Below are positions 24,523-32,541 of a stretch of DNA of 41,242 bases, piece by piece. The stretch comes from Sneathiellales bacterium (lineage in GTDB: Bacteria; Pseudomonadota; Alphaproteobacteria; JANQFL01): contig JANQFL010000050.1 of NCBI GenBank assembly GCA_028277845.1, positions 1 through 41,242 of the forward strand. The letters run 5' to 3'. The notes below the pieces were generated by a model. The model was not told where the DNA came from, did not search any database, and saw nothing but the letters and a program-made list of their open reading frames with translations. Made by a program: the position numbers and the translations under genes. Numbering within the stretch: the stretch's first letter is position 1; each line of letters begins with the position of its first letter.

Positions 24523-25823
24523 CAGTGGCCGAAAGCGCGTCATGCGGCGAAACGGGCACAGCGCCACCATTTGTCGAGGCGCTGAGAGTATGGCTGAAGA
24601 TCGGTGTCATGTCGTTCGGCGGCCCGGCTGCGCAAATCGCACTGATGCACCGAATCATCGTCGAGGAACAACGCTGGTTGAGCGAGCGCCAATACCTCAA
24701 CGCCCTGAGCTTCTGCATGCTGTTGCCTGGTCCGGAAGCCATGCAACTTGCGACCTATGCCGGTTGGCGGCTGCACGGCGTGGCCGGCGGCCTGGCGGCC
24801 GGCCTGTCGTTCGTCCTGCCCGGCGCGGCGGTCATTCTGGCCTTGGCCTCGGTTTACGCGGTCTTCGGCGATGTGCCCCTGGTCGGCGCCCTGTTTCTCG
24901 GCATCAAGGCGGCGGTGATTGTCATCGTCGTCGAAGCATTGGTCCGGATATCCGGGCGGGCCTTGCGCCATGCCTGGCATTGGGCGATCGCGGGACTGGC
25001 GTTTGTCGGTATTTTCATGTTCGACATCCCCTATCCCCTGTTGATCGGTATCGCCGCACTGGCCGGATATTTCTCCGCCGGGCCGGTGGTGAAGATGGAA
25101 GCGGAGCCTGAGCGGCGCCGGTCCGCCGGCGCGACGGCGGCGACGGTCCTGGTTTGGCTTGTTCTTTGGTGGGCGCCGCTGGCCATGGTGGCCGTTGTGG
25201 CCGGCGACACGATCCTGCCTGCCATCGGATTGTTCTTTTCCAAACTGGCCGTCGTGACATTCGGCGGCGCGTACGCCGTGCTGGCGTACATGGCGCAGGA
25301 TGTGGTGCAGCATTTCGGCTGGTTGGCGCCGGGTGAAATGATGGACGGGCTCGGGCTCGCCGAAACGACGCCGGGGCCGCTGATCCTGGTGACGGAATTC
25401 GTCGGTTTTCTCGCCGCCTATCACACGGGCGGGATCTGGCTCGGCCTGGCCGGTGCCGCCGTGACCCTGTGGGTGACGTTCGTGCCGTGCTTCCTGTGGA
25501 TCTTCGTTTTCTCGCCCTACATCGATTGGATTGCCGCGCGGCCCCGCCTGGCCGGCGCCCTCGCGGCCATCACGGCCGCTGTCGTGGGCGTGATCCTCAA
25601 CCTGACGATCTGGTTCGCCCTGCACGTGTTCTTTGCCGACGTGAACGCCGAGTCCTACGGCTGGGTTCGGATATGGCAGCCGGTCATCGGCACGTTCGAC
25701 TGGCGTGTCGCGGTCCTGAGCGTCATGTGCGCGGTATTGGTGTTCCGGTTTCGCTGGACCATCGTCCGCACTTTGCTCACGGCATCGATATTCGGAGCAG
25801 GCTGGGCGCTGTGGATCCCGTGA
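24519..25823 (+). CDS. chrA: Chromate transporter ChrA
   Basis: 434-residue inner-membrane protein of the long-chain CHR family, which expels chromate from the cytoplasm. It has two homologous halves, each opening with the CHR signature: LKIGVMSFGGPAAQIALM (about 25-42) and FFSKLAVVTFGGAYAVLAYM (about 240-260). Also present are ERQYLNALSFCMLLPGPEAMQLATYAGWRLHG and the matching second-half segment MMDGLGLAETTPGPLILVTEFVGF. The start at 24519 (MTVAESASCG) overlaps the chrB stop by 4 bases. A MITE-like element starts 8 bases after its stop, between it and a convergent gene. Confidence 0.93.
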   Translation: MTVAESASCGETGTAPPFVEALRVWLKIGVMSFGGPAAQIALMHRIIVEEQRWLSERQYLNALSFCMLLPGPEAMQLATYAGWRLHGVAGGLAAGLSFVLPGAAVILALASVYAVFGDVPLVGALFLGIKAAVIVIVVEALVRISGRALRHAWHWAIAGLAFVGIFMFDIPYPLLIGIAALAGYFSAGPVVKMEAEPERRRSAGATAATVLVWLVLWWAPLAMVAVVAGDTILPAIGLFFSKLAVVTFGGAYAVLAYMAQDVVQHFGWLAPGEMMDGLGLAETTPGPLILVTEFVGFLAAYHTGGIWLGLAGAAVTLWVTFVPCFLWIFVFSPYIDWIAARPRLAGALAAITAAVVGVILNLTIWFALHVFFADVNAESYGWVRIWQPVIGTFDWRVAVLSVMCAVLVFRFRWTIVRTLLTASIFGAGWALWIP

Positions 25824-25830
25824 ACGGTAT

Positions 25831-26103
25831 TAGAGCAGTTCCTCTTTAGATGGAATCCATTCTGTTTCTCGAGCGGCCTGCCCATCCACAAGGAAGACGG
25901 GGCCGCGCGATGCGGTGCATCGCGCAAGCCGTCTCACGCCGTGGGGGGCGGCCGCTCGGAAACCCGGAGGGACGGGCGTCTTGGCGCCAAATCCGGCGGC
26001 TGCCGTCTCGGCCATAACGCCAGGTATGGCCTTCACCGCCAGCCTTGGCCTTGGCGCCAATGCGCTCCGTCAGAATGATTCCATCTAAGGGAGGCACGCT
26101 CTA
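25831..26103. mobile_element. MITE-like element, complete copy
   Basis: 273-bp non-coding unit between convergent chrA and the iron alcohol dehydrogenase. The ends are imperfect inverted repeats of about 33 bases (25831-25864 and 26071-26103), whose best part is TTAGATGGAATC(C)ATTCTG. Both outer ends read TA-GAGC when oriented inward, which fits TA target duplication as in IS630/Tc1-mariner-derived MITEs. Inside are a long hairpin (25895-25934), a second hairpin GGCCATA...TATGGCC, and two TTGGCGCCAA palindromes (25981-25990, 26051-26060). About 94% identical by eye to 41008-41242, in the same orientation. No credible transposase ORF. Confidence 0.75.
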
Positions 26104-26111
26104 TACCTCGA

Positions 26112-27287
26112 TCATAGACCGGTACCGTTGATGGCCGACAGATAGAGCGACTGAAGATTGTCCGTCGTCAGGGGGACGGGGTTGGTGGGGGCGGTCGGGT
26201 CCTCCACGGCCATGGCGGCGAACCGCTCGGCGTGCTCCTCGCCGACGCCGATATCCTTGAGCGTGTTGGGAATGCCGATGTCTTCGCGCAGGCTCATGAC
26301 CCAGTCCAGCACGCCATCGAAGGACGGTTTGGGCAGGTCCAGGAACCGGGCGAGGGCGGCCATCTTGTCTTCGATGGCGGCGCGGTTGAACACCAGGACA
26401 TAGGGCATGACCACGGCGTTGGTCAGGCCGTGATGGGTGTGCAGCACCGACGAGCATGGATGGCTCAGCGAATGCATGGCGCCAAGGCCTTTCTGGAACG
26501 CCGTGGCGCCCATGGATGACGCGATCAGCATGTGGGCGCGGGCTTCCAGGTTGTTGCCGTCGGAAACGGCGGCCGGCAGCCATTCCTTGACCAGGCGCAT
26601 GCCCTCCAAGGCGATCCCGTCGCCCATGGGGTGATAGAGCGGGCTGCTGTAGGCTTCCAGATTGTGGCTCAAGGCATCCATGCCGGTTGCCGCCGTGACG
26701 TGGGGCGGCAGGCCCGTCGTTATGGCCGGATCGGCGATGACGATCTCCGGCAGCATCCTGGCATGGAAGATGATCTTCTTGGTCTCGCTGGCCTCGTCGG
26801 TGATGACCGAGGAACGGCCCACTTCCGAACCCGTGCCCGCCGTCGTCGGCACGGCGACCACGGGAGCCATGCCGTCGACGTTGACCCGGGTGTACCAGTC
26901 CTCGCGGTCCTCGAAATCCCAGATCGGCCGGGTCTGGCCGACCATCAGGGCGATGGCCTTGGCCGCGTCCAGGCCGCTGCCGCCGCCGAAGGCGATGACG
27001 CCGTCATGGCCGCCGGCCTTGTAGGCGGCGACGCCGTCGGTGACGTTCTTCTCGACCGGATTGGGCTGGACGTCGGAAAACACAGTGCACGGCATTCCCG
27101 CATCTGTGCAAACCTGTACGGCATCCTTGACGATCGGCAGGTCGGCCAGTCCGGGATCGGTGACCAGCAACGGGTTGGCCATGCCTAATTCCCGGCAGGC
27201 GTCCGCGAGTTCCGAAATACGGCCCGCGCCGAACCGGATGGCCGTGGGGTAATTCCAGTTGCCCCGCAATGTCGAAATGTCCGCCAT
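26112..27287 (-). CDS. Iron-containing (group III) alcohol dehydrogenase
   Basis: 391-residue cytoplasmic NAD-dependent dehydrogenase. NAD motif GGGSGLDAAK (101-110); metal ligands D204, H208, H272 and H286 with the spacing of the FucO family (4, 64, 14), in GMDALSHNLEAY, MHSLSHPCSSV and HTHHGL. The start at 27287 (MADISTLRGNWNYPTAIRFG) is 2 bases after the aldehyde dehydrogenase stop; an upstream in-frame extension reads through that gene out of frame. It would oxidise an alcohol to the aldehyde used by its neighbour. Third gene after the glutamine-synthetase-like ligase and aldehyde dehydrogenase; together they suggest amino-alcohol or polyamine-type catabolism. Confidence 0.92.
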   Translation of the reverse strand: MADISTLRGNWNYPTAIRFGAGRISELADACRELGMANPLLVTDPGLADLPIVKDAVQVCTDAGMPCTVFSDVQPNPVEKNVTDGVAAYKAGGHDGVIAFGGGSGLDAAKAIALMVGQTRPIWDFEDREDWYTRVNVDGMAPVVAVPTTAGTGSEVGRSSVITDEASETKKIIFHARMLPEIVIADPAITTGLPPHVTAATGMDALSHNLEAYSSPLYHPMGDGIALEGMRLVKEWLPAAVSDGNNLEARAHMLIASSMGATAFQKGLGAMHSLSHPCSSVLHTHHGLTNAVVMPYVLVFNRAAIEDKMAALARFLDLPKPSFDGVLDWVMSLREDIGIPNTLKDIGVGEEHAERFAAMAVEDPTAPTNPVPLTTDNLQSLYLSAINGTGL

Positions 27288-27289
27288 GA

Positions 27290-28681
27290 TCAAATCTTCG
27301 TCCTCAAGTGAAAGCTCTTCGGCCGGGTCATGTGTTCGTATCCGACCTGCGACAGGGTGCAGCCACGGCCCGAATGCTTGACGCCGGTCCAGGCCAGGGC
27401 CGGGTCCAGATAGTCGGCGCGGTTCATGAACCAGGTGCCGGTTTCTATCTGGTCGCCGATCTCCAAGGCGGCCTCTTCGTCCTCGGTCCACACCGATGCG
27501 GTCAGCCCGAAGTCCGAATCGTTCATCAGGGCGACGGCTTCGTCATCGCCGGAGACCTTCATGATGCCGACAACGGGGCCGAAACTTTCTTCCGTCATCA
27601 CCTGCATCGAGTGGTCGACGCCGACCAGGACCTGCGGCGCCATGTACGGCGTACCGGCGGCATTGGCATCGAACGTGCCGGCATCCACCAGGCCCGTTGC
27701 ACCCGCCTTGACGGCATCGGCGATCTGTCCGCGCACGAAGTCGGCCGCGGAGGCGCGCACCATGGGTCCCATGTTGGTGGTCTCGTCCAACGGGTTGCCG
27801 AGCTTGTACTGCCGCGCCATGTCGGCGAAGCCGTCGACGAACCGGTCGTAAACGTCGCCATGGACGTAGATCCGCTCGATGCCGCAGCACGACTGGCCGG
27901 AGTTGAAGAACGACCCGTCCACCAGGTTCTCGACGGCGAAGTCCACGTCGGCATCGGCCCGCACGAAGGCCGGGTCCTTGCCGCCAAGCTCGAGGCCGAC
28001 GCCGATGAAGCGTTTGGCCGCCGCCTGTTGAATGGCGTACCCGCCGGGGACCGAGCCGGTGAAGGCGACATATCCGACTCGCGGGTCCTGGATGGTCTTC
28101 TCCGTCGCCCCGTGGCTCATGTGCAGGACCTGGAACAGGCCGTCCGGTAAACCGGCCGCCTTGAAGGCGTGCGCGAAGCGTTCGGCGCACAGGGGCGTCT
28201 GGCCGGAGTGTTTGAGGACCACGGCGTTGCCGGACATGATCGCCGGTACCACCGCGTTGACCGCGATGAGGTAGGGGTAGTTCCAGGCGGCGACCACCAG
28301 GACCACGCCCCAGGGCTCGCGGCGGATAAAGCGATTGAAGTTCTCCCTCGGTTCCACGGCGACGTCCGACAGGGCCGCCGGGGCGATGGCGATCATGTGC
28401 CGGGCGCGCTCCTCGAAGCCGCGCACTTCGCCGTAGGCCTGTTGCCGCGGCCGGCCCATCTGCCAGGCGATTTCCTCGGTGATGCCGTCCGCTTCCGAGA
28501 CGAATTCGTCGACGAAGCGGCTGCAGATGGCCGCGCGTTCATCCACCGACGCCTGTTTCCAGGCCTTCTGTGCCTTGGCCGCCTTGGCCAGGGTCCGGTC
28601 GATGGCCGCGTCGTCGGCCAGGGGCCGCTCGACGTAAACGCTGCCGTCGACCGGGCTGATGACTTTCAGAATGTCCGACAT
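27290..28681 (-). CDS. NAD(P)-dependent aldehyde dehydrogenase
   Basis: 463-residue ALDH-superfamily enzyme oxidising an aldehyde to the acid. Seen: NAD site AAWNYPYLI and VLKHSG (K157), FTGSVPGG, general base E231 in LELGGKDPAFV and catalytic C265 in FFNSGQSCCGIERIYV. It is shorter at the N-terminus than betaine-aldehyde enzymes, like succinate-semialdehyde-type ALDHs. It lies 20 bases after the ligase gene and 2 bases before the alcohol dehydrogenase. The order fits ligase, alcohol oxidation, aldehyde oxidation of a gamma-glutamyl-bound amine. The exact substrate is not readable. Confidence 0.93.
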   Translation of the reverse strand: MSDILKVISPVDGSVYVERPLADDAAIDRTLAKAAKAQKAWKQASVDERAAICSRFVDEFVSEADGITEEIAWQMGRPRQQAYGEVRGFEERARHMIAIAPAALSDVAVEPRENFNRFIRREPWGVVLVVAAWNYPYLIAVNAVVPAIMSGNAVVLKHSGQTPLCAERFAHAFKAAGLPDGLFQVLHMSHGATEKTIQDPRVGYVAFTGSVPGGYAIQQAAAKRFIGVGLELGGKDPAFVRADADVDFAVENLVDGSFFNSGQSCCGIERIYVHGDVYDRFVDGFADMARQYKLGNPLDETTNMGPMVRASAADFVRGQIADAVKAGATGLVDAGTFDANAAGTPYMAPQVLVGVDHSMQVMTEESFGPVVGIMKVSGDDEAVALMNDSDFGLTASVWTEDEEAALEIGDQIETGTWFMNRADYLDPALAWTGVKHSGRGCTLSQVGYEHMTRPKSFHLRTKI

Positions 28682-28701
28682 GGTCTGTTACTCGACTTGG
28701 A

Positions 28702-30078
28702 TCAGATGATCTCGAAATAGCGATCGAGTTCCCAATCGCTGATGTGTTTGCGGAATTCGCGTTCTTCCCATTCCCGGGAGGCCGCGAAGTGATCGACGAA
28801 ATCGTCGCCGAACAGCTCGCGCGCCGGCTTGGACTTTTTCAGCCGCTGCGCCGCGTCCCACAGGGTGGCGGGCAGCCCCAGCTTGGCGGGGATTTTGGCT
28901 TCGTAGGCGTTGCCGGTGATCGGCGCGGTCGGTTCGATCTTGTTCTGGATGCCGTATAGGCCGCTGGCCAGCGAGGCCGCCAGGGCGATGTAGGGATTGG
29001 CGTCCGCCGCCGCGATGCGGTACTCGACCCGTTGGCTCTTGGCCGAACCGGGAATGACGCGCAGGGCACAGGTGCGGTTCTCGATTCCCCAGGTGGCGTC
29101 GGTCGGCGCCCAGAAACCGGGGATCAGGCGGGTGAAGGAATTGACCGTTGGCGCGATCATGCACAGCAGGTCGCCCATCAGCGCCTGCTGGCCGCCGACG
29201 AAATGGCGCATGGCGTCGCTCATGCCGCCGTCCTTCTTGGGGTCGAGGAAGACCGACTTGCCACCCTTCTTGGTCTTGAGCGACATGTGGATGTGGCCGC
29301 TCTGGCCGGGATAGTCGGGCGACCACTTGGCCATGAAGGTGGCCATCATGTCGTTGCGCTGGGCCACGACCTTGGCGAAGGTCTTGAACAGCACCGCCTT
29401 GTCGGCCGACGACAGGCTGCCGTCGACGGCGATGGCGGCTTCCAGCACGCCGGGGCCGGTTTCGGTGTGCAGACCTTCCAGGCCGAAATCCATGGTCTCG
29501 CAGGTCGCCAGCAGTTCCTCGTAAAACGCCGACCAGACCGAGTTTCGCAGCACCGAATAGCCGAAATTGCTCGGCGTGATCGGCCGCAGGTCGCGGTAGT
29601 TCTTGTCGCGGATGGAGTGGGGTGTTTCGTCGAAGAGGAAGAACTCGTACTCGAAGGCCGAGTAGGGCACATAGCCCATGTCGGAGGCCAACTCGACCAC
29701 CCGGTTGAGCACGCCGCGCGGGCAAATGCGCGCCGCCTCGTCGGTGAATTCGCCGAGGAAAAACAGTCCGTTGCCGTCGTTCTCGAACGGTAGTTCGCGG
29801 CAGCTTTCCGGGATGATCCGCACCGGTGCATCGGGATAACCGGTGTGCCAGCCGGTAAAGGTCACGTTGTCGTAAAGCTGGTCGTTGCTGTCCCAGCCGA
29901 CGACCACGTCACAGAACCCGAAGCCGTTGTCCAGGGCCGAGAAGAACTTCTCCTTGGCCATGTATTTGCCGCGGATGATGCCGTCGGCGTCGGCGATGCC
30001 CACCTTGATGTGGCTGAGTTTGCGCGCCTCGACAATCTTCTTCGCGTCGGCCTTGGTTTTGACCTGTTTCGCTTTCAT
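28702..30078 (-). CDS. Glutamine-synthetase-family ligase (PuuA/GlnT type)
   Basis: 458 residues with the glutamine-synthetase catalytic barrel: EYEFFLF (metal ligands), HTETGPGVLEAAI, QSGHIHMSL (the histidine loop), NRTCALRVIPGSAKSQRVEYRIAAADANPYIALAA. The adenylylation tyrosine motif of true GlnA (NLYDLP) is absent and the sequence matches the group that includes gamma-glutamylputrescine and gamma-glutamyl-alkylamide ligases. It would join glutamate to an amine with ATP. First gene of a three-gene minus-strand operon with its own good promoter (30176-30204) and GGAGAG before the ATG. Genuine glutamine synthesis is unlikely but not excluded. Confidence 0.88.
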   Translation of the reverse strand: MKAKQVKTKADAKKIVEARKLSHIKVGIADADGIIRGKYMAKEKFFSALDNGFGFCDVVVGWDSNDQLYDNVTFTGWHTGYPDAPVRIIPESCRELPFENDGNGLFFLGEFTDEAARICPRGVLNRVVELASDMGYVPYSAFEYEFFLFDETPHSIRDKNYRDLRPITPSNFGYSVLRNSVWSAFYEELLATCETMDFGLEGLHTETGPGVLEAAIAVDGSLSSADKAVLFKTFAKVVAQRNDMMATFMAKWSPDYPGQSGHIHMSLKTKKGGKSVFLDPKKDGGMSDAMRHFVGGQQALMGDLLCMIAPTVNSFTRLIPGFWAPTDATWGIENRTCALRVIPGSAKSQRVEYRIAAADANPYIALAASLASGLYGIQNKIEPTAPITGNAYEAKIPAKLGLPATLWDAAQRLKKSKPARELFGDDFVDHFAASREWEEREFRKHISDWELDRYFEII

Positions 30079-30170
30079 CTACGCCCTCTCCTGTAGCAAA
30101 GCGGGGAGACTGTAATTCCCTCTTTTTCGCGGGCCAAGCACAAAGTCCGCGTTCGTTCTGAAAAGAATTT

Positions 30171-30187
30171 TTCTGATTATGTCAGAA
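30171..30187. promoter_or_regulatory. Palindrome on the -10 of the ligase operon promoter
   Basis: TTCTGA-TTATG-TCAGAA, a perfect 6-5-6 inverted repeat. Another TTCTGA lies 15 bases away (30156-30161). It covers the -10 element, as a repressor site would. I cannot assign it to a known regulator, and no regulator gene is adjacent. Confidence 0.45.
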
Positions 30188-30204
30188 TGAAACTATTTTA
30201 CCAA
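30176..30204 (-). promoter_or_regulatory. Sigma-70-type promoter of the ligase-ALDH-ADH operon
   Basis: Minus strand: TTGGTA (30204-30199, 4 of 6), a 17-base spacer, CATAAT (30181-30176, 5 of 6). It gives a leader of roughly 90 bases before the ligase ATG. Confidence 0.55.
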
Positions 30205-30217
30205 TACCGCTTTGGGC

Positions 30218-31327
30218 TCAGCCGGCGTTTATTTGCCCGAAGACATGATCGGCGATCGCCAGCGACGAGGTCAGGCCGGGGGATTCCATGCCGAACAGAG
30301 TGACCAGGCCGGGCAGTCCGTGCTCTTGCGGTCCGACGATATGGAAATCGCCCTGGGGTTCGTCCGGGCCGTGGGTCTTGGGCCGGATACCGGTGTAGGC
30401 CGGCTGCATGGCGCCGTCGGCCAGGTCGGGATAGTAGCGCCGAACCGTGTCGTAGAAGGCATCGGCCCGTCCGGCGTCCAGGTCGTAGTCCAGCCCGTCC
30501 ACCCATTCCTGGTCGGGGCCGAAACGGGCCTGCCCGGCCAGGTCGACGGTAAGGTGAACGCCGAGGCTGGCGCTGGCCGGCACGGGATAGATCAGGTGGC
30601 GGAACGGCTGCTTGCCTGAGAGCGTGAAGTAGGTGCCTTTGCAGTAGTAGCGCGGCGGAATGCGGTTTTGGGCGAAACCCTCGATGCGGCCCGCCACGTC
30701 CTGTGTGTTGTGCCCGGCGGCGTTGATCAAGGTGCGGCAGCCGAGATCGAAGGCTTCTTCTCCGCCCGTCTTGACGATGTACCCCGTATCCGTCCGGCGT
30801 GCGCTCTCGAAAGGCGTGTTGTAAGCGATCGCGCCGCCGTGCCGTTCCACGTCGCCCACATAGGACAGCATCAGGCCATGGCTGTCGACGATGCCCGTGG
30901 ATGGCGACAGCAGGGCGCCGACGCAGCGCAATGCCGGTTCCAGGTGCTGGGCCTCCGTCTGTGAAAGGCGCTGCAAATCATGCACGCCGTTACCTTCCGC
31001 CTTGGCGGTCAGGGTATCGAGTGTCGCCAGTTCGTCAGGCTCGGTGGCGACGATCAGTTTGCCCAGGCGGGCGTGACCGACGCCGTTTTCGGCACAGTAC
31101 CGGTAGAGCTGCTCCTTGCCGGCGACGCACAGCCGGGCCTTCAGGCTGTCCTTAGCGTAGTAGATGCCGGCGTGGATGACTTCGGAATTGCGCGACGACG
31201 TGTGGATGCCGAATGCGTCCTCGGCTTCCAGGACCACGACCTCCTGTCCGGCCATGGCAAAGCGGCGGGCGATGGCCAGGCCCAGGACGCCGGCGCCGAC
31301 AACGATGCATTCCACGGATTCAGTCAT
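30218..31327 (-). CDS. FAD-dependent oxidoreductase, LhgO/DAO family
   Basis: 369-residue flavoprotein of the D-amino-acid-oxidase/glycerol-3-phosphate dehydrogenase superfamily. N-terminal dinucleotide motif VGAGVLGLAIARRFAMAGQEVVVLE (9-33), then GIHTSSRNSEVIHAGIYY, which is typical of L-2-hydroxyglutarate dehydrogenase (LhgO) relatives, and the C-terminal MESPGLTSSLAIADHV. Such enzymes oxidise 2-hydroxy acids or amines and pass electrons to quinones or oxygen. It is 139 bases upstream of the ligase gene on the same strand, but that gap contains a separate promoter, so it may be only loosely linked. It could act on L-2-hydroxyglutarate or on a gamma-glutamylated amine. Confidence 0.85.
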   Translation of the reverse strand: MTESVECIVVGAGVLGLAIARRFAMAGQEVVVLEAEDAFGIHTSSRNSEVIHAGIYYAKDSLKARLCVAGKEQLYRYCAENGVGHARLGKLIVATEPDELATLDTLTAKAEGNGVHDLQRLSQTEAQHLEPALRCVGALLSPSTGIVDSHGLMLSYVGDVERHGGAIAYNTPFESARRTDTGYIVKTGGEEAFDLGCRTLINAAGHNTQDVAGRIEGFAQNRIPPRYYCKGTYFTLSGKQPFRHLIYPVPASASLGVHLTVDLAGQARFGPDQEWVDGLDYDLDAGRADAFYDTVRRYYPDLADGAMQPAYTGIRPKTHGPDEPQGDFHIVGPQEHGLPGLVTLFGMESPGLTSSLAIADHVFGQINAG

Positions 31328-31455
31328 GGCGCGGCAGTCTCGATAGTTCGAGTGCTTGGGTCAATGACGATTGCGCGTTTTCCTCACCAAAGCGTGACTC
31401 AAGCGTTATCGGTTGCCGGGGTAGGGTAGGCGGCAGGGAATCCGAAGGAAAAACA

Positions 31456-32442
31456 ATGAAACGCACTGTCAGCCTGATCGCGGCAATTCTGGCGCTCTCG
31501 TTCTTCGTGGCGATTTCGTCGGCGCTCGCGTCGCCGGAAATCTGGAAGCGAGAATGGCCCAACACGGACTTCACCAAGCACTCCGTCGATCTCGGCGACA
31601 TCATGTCCGGCGGGCCGCCCAAGGACGGTATCCCGTCGATAGACGATCCGGTGTTCGTGCCGGTCGACAAGGCCAACCACATCACCGACACCGAGCCGGT
31701 GATCAGCGTGATCCTGAACGGCCAGGCGCGGGCCTATCCTTTGGCCATCCTGATGTGGCACGAAATCGTCAACGACACGGTCGGCGGCGTGCCGGTGTCG
31801 GTGACGTTCTGTCCGTTGTGCAACGCCTCCATCGTGTTCGACCGGCGGCTGGACGGACGGGTCCTCGATTTTGGTACGACGGGCAAGCTGCGGAATTCGG
31901 ACCTGGTGATGTACGACCGGCAAACGGAGAGTTGGTGGCAGCAATTCCTCGGCGAGGGCATCGTCGGTGAAATGACCGGCAAGCGGCTGGCCCTGGTGCC
32001 GGCGCGCATCGAATCCATGGTGCGCTTCAAGGCGCGGGCGCCGCAAGGTGAGGTGCTCATACCCAACAACCCAAGGATGCGGCGATACGGCGCCAATCCC
32101 TATGTCGGGTATGATTCCTCTGCGCGGCCGTTTCTCTATCGCGGCGACATGCCGGACAATATTGCGCCTCTGGCACGCGTCGTGTCGTTCAGCGCCGACG
32201 AAGCCTGGAGCCTCGATCTGCTGCGGCAAAAGAAGCGTATCGAAGTCGGTGACGTGATCATGACATGGGAGCCCGGGCAAAACTCCGCGTTGGACAGCAA
32301 CATCATCGCCAACGGGGTGGATATCGGCAATGTGGTGGTGCAACGGCGCCAGGGCGGGGCATTGGAAGACATTCCATACGGCATTGATTTTGCCTTTGCA
32401 TTCAAGGCATTTCGGCCGAATGGTAAGATACACGTTGAATAA
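31456..32442 (+). CDS. Exported DUF3179 domain protein
   Basis: 328 residues from ATG 31456 (GAAGGAAAAACA before it), giving a signal peptide MKRTVSLIAAILALSFFVAISS-ALA. The open frame begins earlier, but that part overlaps the divergent gene and lacks a signal. The DUF3179 domain fills the rest: NGQARAYPLAILMWHEIVNDTVGGVPVSVTFCPLCNASIVFDR with a CPLC cysteine pair, SESWWQQ-type QTESWWQQFLGEGIVGEMTG and PNNPRMRRYGANPYVGYD. The family is widespread and exported; its function is unknown, though the CPLC motif suggests metal or thiol chemistry. It precedes mipZ by 99 bases on the same strand. Confidence 0.85.
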   Translation: MKRTVSLIAAILALSFFVAISSALASPEIWKREWPNTDFTKHSVDLGDIMSGGPPKDGIPSIDDPVFVPVDKANHITDTEPVISVILNGQARAYPLAILMWHEIVNDTVGGVPVSVTFCPLCNASIVFDRRLDGRVLDFGTTGKLRNSDLVMYDRQTESWWQQFLGEGIVGEMTGKRLALVPARIESMVRFKARAPQGEVLIPNNPRMRRYGANPYVGYDSSARPFLYRGDMPDNIAPLARVVSFSADEAWSLDLLRQKKRIEVGDVIMTWEPGQNSALDSNIIANGVDIGNVVVQRRQGGALEDIPYGIDFAFAFKAFRPNGKIHVE

Positions 32443-32541
32443 CTGTGTGAAATAGGGGTTTTCCGCCACGGCGTGCTTGACCGGCACCTGTTCAGCGGTA
32501 TTGTTGTCGCTTCGAACAGACAGTTTTTGCCGGAGTTCTAC

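Noticed and set aside
25830-26097. Overlapping short ORFs inside the MITE-like element, also found in the copy near 41023-41235
   Set aside because: The frames are not preserved equally between copies and follow the hairpins; the similarity is explained by the repeated DNA.
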